Assembly: GCA_905182995.1 (NCBI GenBank)
Contig: CAJJDP010000109.1
Location: forward strand, 333,015 to 397,014
Source of the DNA: Paramecium octaurelia
Lineage: Eukaryota > Ciliophora > Oligohymenophorea > Peniculida > Parameciidae
DNA: 64,000 nucleotides
Direction: 5' to 3'
Shown here one piece after another: positions 50,402-61,672 of the stretch (positions are counted from its first letter, which is position 1; every line of letters starts with the position of its first letter). The position numbers were made by a program, and so were the translations under genes. The notes beneath the pieces are model-generated. The model was not told the origin of the DNA. It made no database searches and worked only from the letters and a program-made list of their open reading frames with translations.

Positions 50402-50828
50402 AAAAAACTAACTATTCAGCTGTTTTGTATTGGAACAATATAGAGAATGAATAAAAGTCAAATTTATGTAACAGCAAAAGGAACAATACATTTTGGAATG
50501 CTGGGAGGATTCCTTCTAAAAAATCTTATTTTGATCATCATATAAACTTGTGTACAAGGCCATTCATAATCTGAACAGCATTTAATAGTAAAGGATTGCC
50601 ATACTGTAGAAAAGAGTCAGCATGAGTGTATAATACTGTGGTTCATCCATTGCTGACAGATTATAAAAATTTTAAAATGCACGCTAACGGCTAGTAAGGT
50701 CTAAATAAGTTTCAGAATTGTAGATACAGAATTAATACATAAAGAAAGCATCAAATGGTTCTTAACAAACCTGATGAACCTAATTACAAACAGAGTATTA
50801 ATACCTGAGCCTTTTCAAAACAGTACTC

Positions 50829-51164
50829 TTTTGAAAGTTTAAAAATACTTAAGGAAGCGCACGAAGGTTAAAAGCTAAAGAAGAGCAAGAACGTCTAGAG
50901 CAATGTTTGATCGAGGATGCCTTTGTCAGTAACTGTGCCTATAGATTTGCCACTTTATTACTTGAATTTCATCGTGTACAAAATTATGTAGAATTGCAAC
51001 AACTTGCAGAACTGAAGGCCAGTTACCTTACGATTCATACTGAAATTCATATCCCAATAAAATTTCCTATTCTTTTCATGGATTTAATTAATAATAGCAG
51101 AACCTGTTTTTGGTACACCAGTCTTTATTTATCATAACTTTCATTTTATTGTTAACTTTCTCCT
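50829..51164 (+). CDS. Unrecognised coding fragment, first copy
   Basis: A frame following a TGA reads LKAKEEQERLEQCLIEDAFV, then NCAYRFATLLLEFHRV and VELQQLAELKASYL, and continues to a TGA about 40 codons later. Codon use and amphipathic helices look like real protein. An overlapping frame upstream (about 50540-50870) also reads well (IHKESIKWFLTNLMNLIT) and would need a frame break to join. No family is assigned; a transposon ORF is possible. An identical fragment lies at 52774-53109. Confidence 0.35.
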
Positions 51165-52773
51165 TCTTGCACAAACTCGACTTATTGAAGATTTTATTTC
51201 ATTTTTTATGCTCATTGAAGTAATGCATAAGTTTCATGTGATGCTTCAATAACCAATATATGTAACTACCTCAACTTACGTTTATCCAAAACTTAGTTGC
51301 AACTCTTTAAAATTTTTAGCAGTTCAATTTTGTAATCAACTCAAAGCATCTCATTTTGCAATAAATTTTTCATCTGTTCATTTGTTATTTAAAAATACAG
51401 ATAGGATCAATTCTTATGCAAATGAGCACAAGGAACATCTCAGCAAATTGTAAAATGAAAATTCTACAATTTTAATTAGAAATTGTTCGGTAAGGTTCTT
51501 TCCATTTTGATGCTTTGTTTTGACCTTAACATGGAATTTATTAGTTTTTCTGACAAGTAAAATTCATAGTTTATGGATCTTAACATCAATTACTCTTTAG
51601 AATTAAGTACAAAAAAATCTNNNNNNNNNNNNNNNNNNNNNNNNNNNNNNNNNNNNNNNNNNNNNNNNNNNNNNNNNNNNNNNNNNNNNNNNNNNNNNNN
51701 NNNNNNNNNNNNNNNNNNNNNNNNNNNNNNNNNNNNNNNNNNNNNNNNNNNNNNNNNNNNNNNNNNNNNNNNNNNNNNNNNNNNNNNNNNNNNNNNNNNN
51801 NNNNNNNNNNNNNNNNNNNNNNNNNNNNNNNNNNNNNNNNNNNNNNNNNNNNNNNNNNNNNNNNNNNNNNNNNNNNNNNNNNNNNNNNNNNNNNNNNNNN
51901 NNNNNNNNNNNNNNNNNNNNNNNNNNNNNNNNNNNNNNNNNNNNNNNNNNNNNNNNNNNNNNNNNNNNNNNNNNNNNNNNNNNNNNNNNNNNNNNNNNNN
52001 NNNNNNNNNNNNNNNNNNNNNNNNNNNNNNNNNNNNNNNNNNNNNNNNNNNNNNNNNNNNNNNNNNNNNNNNNNNNNNNNNNNNNNNNNNNNNNNNNNNN
52101 NNNNNNNNNNNNNNNNNNNNNNNNNNNNNNNNNNNNNNNNNNNNNNNNNNNNNNNNNNNNNNNNNNNNNNNNNNNNNNNNNNNNNNNNNNNNNNNNNNNN
52201 NNNNNNNNNNNNNNNNNNNNNNNNNNNNNNNNNNNNNNNNNNNNNNNNNNNNNNNNNNNNNNNNNNNNNNNNNNNNNNNNNNNNNNNNNNNNNNNNNNNN
52301 NNNNNNNNNNNNNNNNNNNNNNNNNNNNNNNNNNNNNNNNNNNNNNAAAAAACTAACTATTCAGCTGTTTTGTATTGGAACAATATAGAGAATGAATAAA
52401 AGTCAAATTTATGTAACAGCAAAAGGAACAATACATTTTGGAATGCTGGGAGGATTCCTTCTAAAAAATCTTATTTTGATCATCATATAAACTTGTGTAC
52501 AAGGCCATTCATAATCTGAACAGCATTTAATAGTAAAGGATTGCCATACTGTAGAAAAGAGTCAGCATGAGTGTATAATACTGTGGTTCATCCATTGCTG
52601 ACAGATTATAAAAATTTTAAAATGCACGCTAACGGCTAGTAAGGTCTAAATAAGTTTCAGAATTGTAGATACAGAATTAATACATAAAGAAAGCATCAAA
52701 TGGTTCTTAACAAACCTGATGAACCTAATTACAAACAGAGTATTAATACCTGAGCCTTTTCAAAACAGTACTC

Positions 52774-53109
52774 TTTTGAAAGTTTAAAAATACTTAAGGA
52801 AGCGCACGAAGGTTAAAAGCTAAAGAAGAGCAAGAACGTCTAGAGCAATGTTTGATCGAGGATGCCTTTGTCAGTAACTGTGCCTATAGATTTGCCACTT
52901 TATTACTTGAATTTCATCGTGTACAAAATTATGTAGAATTGCAACAACTTGCAGAACTGAAGGCCAGTTACCTTACGATTCATACTGAAATTCATATCCC
53001 AATAAAATTTCCTATTCTTTTCATGGATTTAATTAATAATAGCAGAACCTGTTTTTGGTACACCAGTCTTTATTTATCATAACTTTCATTTTATTGTTAA
53101 CTTTCTCCT
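52774..53109 (+). CDS. Unrecognised coding fragment, second copy
   Basis: This is the second copy of the frame at 50829-51164, identical over the coding part, lying after the 726-base gap. The same reservations apply. Confidence 0.33.
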
Positions 53110-54402
53110 TCTTGCACAAACTCGACTTATTGAAGATTTTATTTCATTTTTTATGCTCATTGAAGTAATGCATAAGTTTCATGTGATGCTTCAATAACCA
53201 ATAGATGTAACTACCTCAACTTACGTTTATCCAAAACTTAGTTGTAACTCTTTAAAATTTTTAGCAGTTCAATTTTGTAATCAACTCAAAGCATCTCATT
53301 TGCAATAAATTTTTCATCTGTTCATTTGTTATTTAAAAATACAGATAGGATCAATTCTTATGCAAATGAGCACAAGGAACATCTCAGCAAATTGTAAAAT
53401 GAAAATTCTACAATTTTAATTAGAAATTGTTCGGTAAGGTTCTTTCCATTTTGATGCTTTGTTTTGACCTTAACATGGAATTTATTAGTTTTTCTGACAA
53501 GTAAAATTCATAGTTTATGGATCTTAACATCAATTACTCTTTAGAATTAAGTACAAAAAAATCTGATAAAGCAGGGAGTCCTACGGAGGTATAAGAAGGT
53601 AGTAATTATCAAAAAGCTGAAGTTTTTAGAAGATTAAAATCCTTTAATTAATGATTTCTGCTACACAAATGGGTTGCTGGGATCGTAAAAATTAATCTTA
53701 GCTCTTTTATTTTTATTAGAAAACCATTTTACTGAACCCTTGATCCCATAATAATTCACTGAATTCAAATTGTAATAATGATTTAGTGGTTAATATTGTT
53801 CATCTCTTTAAAGAAATAGAAATTTCACTCTTTTAAATCGGCGAAATATTTGCAACTTGAAACTATGAAAATTATGAAAGTCCTCCAAATAATAAGAACA
53901 TACTTTTATATTAAAGATTGCATTCTTTAATTTAACCTAATCTATATTTGAAACAGATTTTAATTTGAGAGCTAATCAAACAAGCTTTGGCTACAGAGTT
54001 AATACATATTGTTTTATAGTTTTCGTAAACAACTGAAAATTTTGTATAGAATCGGAAACTATGCAATATTAAAAAAATAGTAGAAACACAGAGTTAAATC
54101 ATTTCATTTAAGAAATTTCAAGATAATCAATCTAAAAGAGTAAACCATAGGTCTTAAAAAGCAAGGTATATTTAATCAATTTCTTCTTTAAACCAGAATC
54201 AAAAAATTTATTTTAGTCAAGACTTTTTATTTTAATAAGTTCAGTCTTGATGCTACTTTTAAATGAGTAACAGTTCTAATTGTAATTTTCTTGAAATTTT
54301 GAGTTTTACAAACCTTATTAATTTTTTTTTCTATAAATCATTTTTACTTCATACGATTATTTTTCATAATTATTTCGTTAAGATTGATCCGAAAATATTT
54401 AG

Positions 54403-54513
54403 ATATCTCAAAGTTCTGTATTAAAAATACAAGGAGCATTAATAAAAGAGGAAGAGTTCATAAATCATGAAGGAAAATCTTTGCTATCAATTCAAAACCA
54501 AAAGGGATAATGA
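54403..54513 (+). pseudogene. Orphan C-terminal tail of the WD40 family
   Basis: The frame reads VLKIQGALIKEEEFINHEGK, then SLLSIQNQKGQ and TGA (54511-54513). It matches in spacing and sequence the tail of the WD40 gene at 36188 ([20 protein letters not shown]). No WD40 blades precede it, so it is the surviving end of a lost gene of that family. It is repeated at 55273-55356. Confidence 0.6.
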
Positions 54514-55082
54514 AGATTCATTTTCTCACTCTTTTCCTATTCTAATCGACTTCTCTCATGTGTCTTAGAAAGTAAGGGTAAATAATTTTTGTTTATATTT
54601 TCGATTTTGAAATACTATTCATAAATAAGAAATATGTAGAATAGAAAAAATTTATACTACATTATATATTATTTTGAAGTGGTGATTTTAATTACTATCA
54701 ATAAAGACAGCTTGCAAAATTATCAGTAATGCATACCAAGCATAACAATATAAAGTCTTAAGATGAAACTTACATTAGATATTTACAATCTTCTATCCTT
54801 TCCTTTCATAATTAAAATTTCAATAAGTTAATTTTTTACTTTTTATTGATGAATTCCTAGTAATTTGATAAGTCAAATTACCATATAATACTAATTCATA
54901 ATAGATTGTTGATAAATATATTAATATTACAATTATACCCGATAGCAAACAGGAAGAGTAATCATCATATTTTTGTGCATCATCATTTGTTTGAAATTTT
55001 AATTTTCAGAATACTGTTTTCATTTTGTTGAATAAATTCTTAATATGCTGAGTTGTTTAAAAGTGAAATTTTAATAATTTTT

Positions 55083-55271
55083 ATGCTATCACAATTTATT
55101 ACAGAGCAATCTACATTTTCTTAAGCCAAAATAACTAAAATAAATAAAAGGACCGTTAAGGGTTGGCGCAACATTTGCAGTCTCAGATAATAAATTTGCA
55201 GAAACCTCTATACTATAGTAAATCAATAAGAAATAACTTATGTTTACAATGGGTCAATATTGAGAATGTAT
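55083..55271 (+). CDS. First exon of MORN-like gene, truncated copy
   Basis: This repeats the first exon of the gene at 56478 (begins MLSQFITEQSTFSQAKITKI) and ends at the single N. It is an assembly or allelic duplicate and not a separate gene. Confidence 0.6.
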
Positions 55272-55401
55272 NACAAGGAGCATTAATAAAAGAGGAAGAG
55301 TTCATAAATCATGAAGGAAAATCTTTGCTATCAATTCAAAATCAAAAGGGATAATGAAGTTTCATTTTCTCACTCTTTTCCTATTCTAATCGACTTCTCT
55401 C

Positions 55402-55500
55402 ATGTCATCGTGTTCATTCTAAGCCTATCTCAGACCCTCCGGAGGCAGGATTGGCTCAGGGGGCAGTTCCTCAGAACACGCCAATTCTGACATCATCGAT
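55402..55500 (-). ncRNA. Candidate structured RNA or hairpin, class unknown
   Basis: Three nested complementary pairs are visible: 55402-55407 with 55488-55493 (ATGTCA/TGACAT), 55410-55415 with 55474-55479 (GTGTTC/GAACAC), and 55419-55425 with 55453-55459. The last pair matches fully only on the minus strand, through a G-U wobble. A CCTCCGGAGG palindrome (55436-55445) lies between the inner arms. The region is far richer in GC than anything nearby. Minus-strand GATGATG and CTGA motifs recall C/D snoRNA boxes, but their order and spacing do not fit a standard one. It could instead be the hairpin end of a mobile element. Confidence 0.4.
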
Positions 55501-55967
55501 TTAATTATTTTAAAATATTTTTTTTTGATTCATTTTTTATCAAAAATATAATTTATGATATCAATTATACAATAATATTCTTTTTTTAACAATACTTAGT
55601 CCATTACATAGTTTATTTTCAGTAATAATCTTTAATTTATGGCTATAAATAAACAACCTAAAATAAATTTATAAAATGAAACTACCATTACGAAAGGTTT
55701 TACTCAAAAAAAAATTCTTCGCATATTTTCAAGAAATTATAATCAATTATTTATATAAAGGAAATATAGGTCTTCATGAGCAAATTTTCTCTCTTTGGTT
55801 TCTTATGAAAAAGTGAAATACATTTACAAAATTTACAAAATGTTTTGTTTTGTGCTAAGAGATATCTTTTTGATCTTTGCAATATATTTCAGCAACGGTG
55901 AATTTATGTTGCTTTCCTAATATTAGGACATAATTTCCAATAATTAGTTGTAGGATTTATAACATGT
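55406..55967. mobile_element. 562-bp insertion flanked by CATGT direct repeats
   Basis: Compared with the sister copy (54557-54561, one CATGT), this copy has CATGT at both 55401-55405 and 55963-55967 with 562 bp of unrelated DNA added. That is the mark of insertion with a 5-bp target duplication. The left 95 bp are GC-rich and strongly self-complementary; the rest is AT-rich with no ORF. It lacks the TA boundaries expected of an internal eliminated sequence. A short non-autonomous element is the simplest reading. Confidence 0.6.
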
Positions 55968-56477
55968 GTCTTAGAAAGTAAGGGTAAATAATTTTTGTTT
56001 ATATTTTCGATTTTGAAATACTATTCATAAATAAGAAATATGTAGAATAGAAAAATTTATACATTATTTTTAAGTGGTGATTTTAATTACTATCAATAAA
56101 GACAGCTTGCAAAATTATCAGTAATGCATACCAAGCATAACAATATAAAGTCTTAAGATGAAACTTACATTAGATATTTACAATCTTCTATCCTTTCCTT
56201 TCATAATTAAAATTTCAATAAGTTAATTTTTTACTTTTTATTGATGAATTCCTAGTAATTTGATAAGTCAAATTACCATATAATACTAATTCATAATAGA
56301 TTGTTGATAAATATATTAATATTACAATTATACCCGATAGCAAACAGGAAGAGTAATCATCATATTTTTGTGCATCATCATTTGTTTGAAATTTTAATTT
56401 TCAGAATACTGTTTTCATTTTGTTGAATAAATTCTTAATATGCTGAGTTGTTTAAAAGTGAAATTTTAATAATTTTT

Positions 56478-59400
56478 ATGCTATCACAATTTATTACAGA
56501 GCAATCTACATTTTCTTAAGCCAAAATAACTAAAATAAATAAAAGGACCGTTAAGGGTTGGCGCAACATTTGCAGTCTCAGATAATAAATTTGCAGAAAC
56601 CTCTATACTATAGTAAATCAATAAGAAATAACTTATGTTTACAATGGGTCAATATTGAGAATGTATAAGTTGGTATCATTATTTAGAGATAAAAATTATG
56701 AAGGGTAGTAATAGATGACAAATTTTGAATAAATCAATTATTTATATTGGAAAGGATGTTACGGAAATAATAATTAGAGGGTTGGATATTGGATGGCTAC
56801 ATGGGACGGAGAGGCTTTGACAGATGTAGGAGGGCATTACAATGATGATGGTAGAAAGGAGGGTAATTGGGTAGAAATATTATCGACATTTTGTACATTA
56901 TGTATTATTTTTGAGTATTACATATTAAAGCTTAAGTTTATGAAATAGGAGAGTATGAGAATGGCTTAAGAAAAGGAAGATGGAAATATGTCTATTAAAA
57001 TAAAGAGATGTAATTATAATTCTTAATTAAAGAGGCGGTGGTGAGTATTGTTAGTTTGGGGAAAAAAAAGGACATTGGAAAGAACTATAAAAAGGATTTC
57101 AGAATTGCTCCTAGGTTTTTTATCATGGGGAGTACTAAAGTTCTAAGAAATTTGGTAGATGGGATATTAGTTGGATCAACCCTATAAATAATAAGCCAGA
57201 ATTGATGTAAAACTGAATTTAAAGTTGATAATTAGTGGTAGCGAATCATATGATGAATAAAGAAAAGGTATTTAAGTAGGTCCTTAGATCGAGCTGTCAG
57301 ATGAATTTAATGTTTATTCTTAAATAACTTATAATGGCGAATGTAAAAATGGGAAAAAAGTTGGTAGATGGGATATTATGTATAGGGAGCATTCAAATTA
57401 TACATTTAAATTAATGTAAGATTTCTTATGTATCTAAATTCTATTTAGCGGGGGTGGATCCTATGATGAACTAGGCTAAGGGATTAAAATAGGTAAATGG
57501 ATAGAGCTATTTGACGGATTTTATAATAATTGCTAGGTCACATACAATGGGCAGTATAAAAGCGGAAAAAAAGTTGGTCGTTGGGATATTATGTTTAGGG
57601 ATGATTCCAATTATCCATTTTAGTTAGTGTAAAATTATTATGTATTATATTTAGCGGAGGTGGATCATATTATTTAATATGTGAGGGATTTAAACTTGGT
57701 AAATGGATTGAACTGTCAGAGGGATTTGATAATCATTCTTAAGTAATATATATTGGTGAATATAAAAATGGTAAAAAAGTTGGTAGATGGGATGTTATGT
57801 TTAGAGAGCATTCAAATCATCAATTTGAAATGATGTAAAATAATGTTTCTAATTTGCCTAGTGGTGGCGGATCATTTGATGATAAATGTAATCAAATAAA
57901 GTAGGGTAGATGGATAGAGCTTTCGGATGATTTCTAAAAAGATTCTTCAGTAATTTACGATGGTCAATATTAAAATGGTAAAAAGGTAGGTAGATGGGAT
58001 ATTTTGTTGTTGGATTTCAGAGGAAAAAAAAACCTTTCGATGTAAAAAGACCATTAAGATTATGTAATTAAATTTTTAGTGGTGGTGGTTTATTTAATAA
58101 GCAAGATTTTCCTTTAAAATAGGGTAAATGGATTGAGCTGTCAAATGGATTTCAACATGATTTTTAATTAACATTTATTGGTGACTATTAAAATGGGAAA
58201 AAAGTTGGGAGATGGGATATTATGTTTAGGGAGGATTCAAGTTATCAATTTAAATTGATGTAAATTACAGTTACCTACTATGTTTAGCGGTGGGGGATCA
58301 TATGGCGATAAATGTAATCAGATAAAGCAAGGTCAATGGGTAGAACTATAGAGTCAACTTTAATTTTTTTTTAATATAATTTATTACGGAGAATTCAATA
58401 ATGGAATTAAAGTTGGCAGATGGAATATTTATTATAAAAACTGTTTTAAGAATTCAGTTAATTTTATGTAAATTAATCTATACTTAGATATGCACAGTGG
58501 TGGTGGGTCATATGACAAAGGTGGAAAAGGGAAAAAATTAGGTAAATGGACTTTGCCATCTCATACATTTTGTTATGGTTAAGAAATCACTTGGAAAGGA
58601 AAATATAGAAATGGAAAAAAAGTTGGTTAGTGGGATATTTTCTTTAGAGATGTTGATGTTTCTGGAGGTGTTGTAAGTAATCAATATATGTAAAAAGGAA
58701 TTTAACAATATTTATATTTATTTAGTGGTGGAGGAATATATGAAAAAAAGGGTGAAGAAGTTAAGGTTGGTTATTGGATTGAGTTATGGGAAGGATTTGA
58801 TTATTCTCATAATGTCATTTTCAAAGGTGAATATAAAAATGGTAAAAAGGTTGGTAGATGGAATATTTTGCATCGAGTTTATCGGGATTTTCCATACTAT
58901 TAAATGTTAAATTGATAATATATTAATTTATTTATAGTGGAGGTGGATTTTATGATGATCAAGGGGATGAAATTAAGAATGGTAAATGGATTGAATGGCA
59001 GAACGATTTAATTAATAAGACTGAAGTTATTTATTAAGGCGAATACGAAAATGGGAAAAAAATTGGGCTTTGGGATATTCTCTATAAAGATAATTTAACT
59101 CCATCAACTTGGAAATAAATGTTTAACTTATTATTTAATTTAGTGGAGGAGGATTATATGATGAACGAGGGGAAGGGACAAAGCATGGTAGATGGATAGA
59201 TTTGTCTGAAAAGTTTGATTCACATTATTGGGTAACTTTTAATGGTTAATATAAAAATGATAAAAAAGTGGGCAGATGGGATATTTGGCATTGGGAATGG
59301 GTAGCAAGGAATCTAAAATTGATGTAAATAATATTATATAAAATCTGCATTAATATTTAGTGGTGGTGGAGAATATGATGAAAAATGTGAAGGGAGCAAA

Positions 59401-59529
59401 ATAGGTAATTGGATTGAGTTGTCAGATGAATTTTAATGGTTTAACTAAGTAGTTTCTAATGGTTAATATCACAATGGTGAGAGAGTTGGGAAATGGGAAA
59501 ACAAGATAATTCGTAGAAAAGAGACTTGA
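56478..59529 (+). CDS. MORN-like repeat protein, 15 exons, one repeat per exon
   Basis: An ATG at 56478 and TGA at 59527-59529 frame 15 exons with 14 introns of 23-38 nt. Exons 1-3 encode a divergent N-terminus that already holds degenerate repeats (VGGHYNDDGRKEGNWVEI, GEYENGLRKGRW). Exons 4-15 each encode one unit of the form GGGSYDE...GKWIELSDGF...Y.G.YKNGKKVGRWDIMFRE. Eight of these are exactly 180 nt; the others are 174, 183, 192 and 169 (last). Every intron between units is phase 2. The G-x-YKNGKK-x-GRW core resembles MORN repeats, short beta-hairpins used in membrane or cytoskeletal scaffolds; a specific role is unknown. The intron before exon 3 appears to end in AAG, as does that before exon 4, so those two junctions are less certain. 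Confidence 0.83.
56663..59360 (+). other. Fourteen short introns of the MORN-like gene
   Basis: Introns: 56663-56686, 56893-56930, 57010-57032, 57207-57235, 57416-57448, 57629-57654, 57835-57861, 58042-58079, 58260-58287, 58468-58497, 58690-58725, 58906-58937, 59121-59143, 59324-59360. All start GT (mostly GTAA) and most end TTTAG. Five have a length divisible by three (24, 33, 27, 30 and 36 nt) and contain no in-frame TGA. Confidence 0.75.
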
Positions 59530-59839
59530 TGAAATTTTAATGATATTCATATAATAAGATACATTAACATCAATTAATTTTTACATCATAAATATTAAAG
59601 CCATTATATAACATATTAAATTATCTAGAGAATATTGATGCAACCAAATAGAGGAAATTATAAAGATAGATTTTAATAATTTTTTGGACTGGAGTAAATA
59701 TTGAGAGTACCACAAAAAATTATGATTATTATTTTAAAATTGCACTTGCTTGCTATAGGAGAAGAGATTGCTCATTCTGCATCTACATTTGTTATTAAAC
59801 ATAATTGCTTAACACTATCCATTCTATTAAAATTGATTA

Positions 59840-60295
59840 TCAATTAAATTTAATTACACTGATTGAGACATAGTTAATACCTATTATTTCTATTTTTTGC
59901 CAACCTAAATCACATCCTTTTATGTCTATATCATAATTTCATAATTTATCTTATTAATATTTGCTCTCTTGTAATCTCCTGTGTTTCATTGATATTTCCT
60001 ATCTTTTTTCCTTAACTAGATTATCCAATTCATCATAAAACCTATAGGCAACATTTTATTATCCAGTTTGTATTATATGATTTTTCTATTCATCAACATT
60101 TCTGATTAATTAATCTAATTATTAACTAATTTCAAATTTTAATGAAACAAGATTTTGTTAGAGTTTTTCAATTCTTTTGAGGCTGATCATTATCACATTC
60201 TCAACCGATTCATACTTCAATTTTTGATTTTCCACTAGAATCTCTACAACTTTTTTGAAACTCATTAGTTGCGCTTTTGATCCAAGATTTTCCAT
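59840..60295 (-). CDS. Small coiled-coil protein with an in-frame TGA, first copy
   Basis: An ATG at 60293-60295 starts MENLGSKAQLMSFKKVVEIL, followed by a long heptad-rich helix (ISLKRIEKLQQNLVSLKFEI, EQKNHIIQTGQQN). An in-frame TGA occurs at 59939-59941 after QQDKL. The same frame then continues with NYDIDIKGCDLGWQKIEIIG and ends at TGA 59840-59842. The second part is hydrophobic and well formed, suggesting the internal TGA is a recent nonsense mutation or that the short form (117 codons) is the product. The gene is convergent with the MORN-like gene, 310 nt away. A further minus-strand frame just upstream (about 60300-60420, with NERLYAVDAWKILDQKRN) may be part of the same relic. Confidence 0.5.
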
Positions 60296-61216
60296 GCATC
60301 AACAGCATAAAGTCTCTCATTCCTTTTTAAAGTTGTATCAAAAGCAACCATAAGGATTGGAAGTTTATGTTTAAAGAACAATGAAGTTCTTCTTCTTTTT
60401 CTATCATTTTTATAATTTATTTTTAATTCTAACGAGATGCTTATGAATTTAGATTTTTGAATTCTCCAATATTAATTATGAATCTTGGGTATAGAATTTT
60501 TACTTTTTTCTATAATTCCAACTTTCTAAAAAAACCTATTCTAAACTCCTATTATAATATAAAGGATAAGGCTAACAAACACCTATGTCAATCCACTTAA
60601 GACTTGTCTAATATTATAAGATGAGCACGAAATTAAATGCTGATAATTATTTTCATAAGACTTATTAATAATCTAAAGATTATTGCTTAGTATTTCTTAA
60701 AATGCACTCATAATTTACATAAATACTGATAAAATCATCAATAATAATAATTAATAATTATTGTTCCTAAAATAGACAGTAAGAGAGGTAGAAAGGTATA
60801 TAAGTTAAATTTATAATTACTATTGAGAATAAGAGAGAATGGTTATTTGAATAAATAATTAAAGCCAATAAAAATTCTATATTTCTTTTAAACAAATGAG
60901 AAATAATTTAATTTCACAAATAGATTTGAAATAAATCTAGTCAAACTGAACAGTTTAAATAGCAGAAATTTTGAATTATTTGAAATTTAAAAGAAAAACA
61001 CTTTTAGTGTATAAATGCAGAGTTATTTCCTAATCCTAAATCTGTAGCCATAATCTTGTAAGAGAAAGGTCTAGTATTTACTTATGCTAGAAAAAGAATA
61101 AGAATGAAATGTGAATTTGAATTAGACTCTACTTCTATAATAATTTAATATTTGACATTTAGTAAATCAGAATTTATTTATAAAAATTTACTNATCCATT
61201 CTATTAAAATTGATTA

Positions 61217-61672
61217 TCAATTAAATTTAATTACACTGATTGAGACATAGTTAATACCTATTATTTCTATTTTTTGCCAACCTAAATCACATCCTTTTAT
61301 GTCTATATCATAATTTCATAATTTATCTTATTAATATTTGCTCTCTTGTAATCTCCTGTGTTTCATTGATATTTCCTATCTTTTTTCCTTAACTAGATTA
61401 TCCAATTCATCATAAAACCTATAGGCAACATTTTATTATCCAGTTTGTATTATATGATTTTTCTATTCATCAACATTTCTGATTAATTAATCTAATTATT
61501 AACTAATTTCAAATTTTAATGAAACAAGATTTTGTTAGAGTTTTTCAATTCTTTTGAGGCTGATCATTATCACATTCTCAACCGATTCATACTTCAATTT
61601 TTGATTTTCCACTAGAATCTCTACAACTTTTTTGAAACTCATTAGTTGCGCTTTTGATCCAAGATTTTCCAT
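61217..61672 (-). CDS. Small coiled-coil protein, second copy
   Basis: An exact repeat of the gene at 59840-60295, including the internal TGA, produced by the contig overlap. Not an independent gene. Confidence 0.45.

Larger units (their letters stand above)
50402..53565. repeat. Near-identical 1.2-kb flanks around a 726-base gap
   Basis: 50402-51620 recurs at 52347-53565 with only a few differences (for example AACCAATATATG against AACCAATAGATG, and one missing T near 53300). The gap is 51621-52346. This is either a recent tandem duplication or two alleles laid end to end by the assembler. Confidence 0.8.
54429..56662. repeat. Duplicated block around a single N (55272) with an insertion in copy 2
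   Basis: 54429-55271 is repeated from 55273 to about 56662. The copies are not identical: there are substitutions (AAACCAAAAG against AAATCAAAAG) and small length differences near 54660 against 56050. Copy 2 also holds an extra 562 bp (55406-55967). The differences suggest two alleles or two paralogous copies joined at the N. Confidence 0.78.

Noticed and set aside
51573-52388. 271-codon frame across the second run of N
   Set aside because: Almost entirely unknown bases; no coding content on either side in that frame.
55402-55500. Standard C/D-box snoRNA, U8-like
   Set aside because: The minus strand has CCTCCGGAGGG, TTAGAA and a GATGA element reminiscent of U8, but the box C consensus, order and terminal stem do not fit. 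I keep only the unspecific structured-RNA call.
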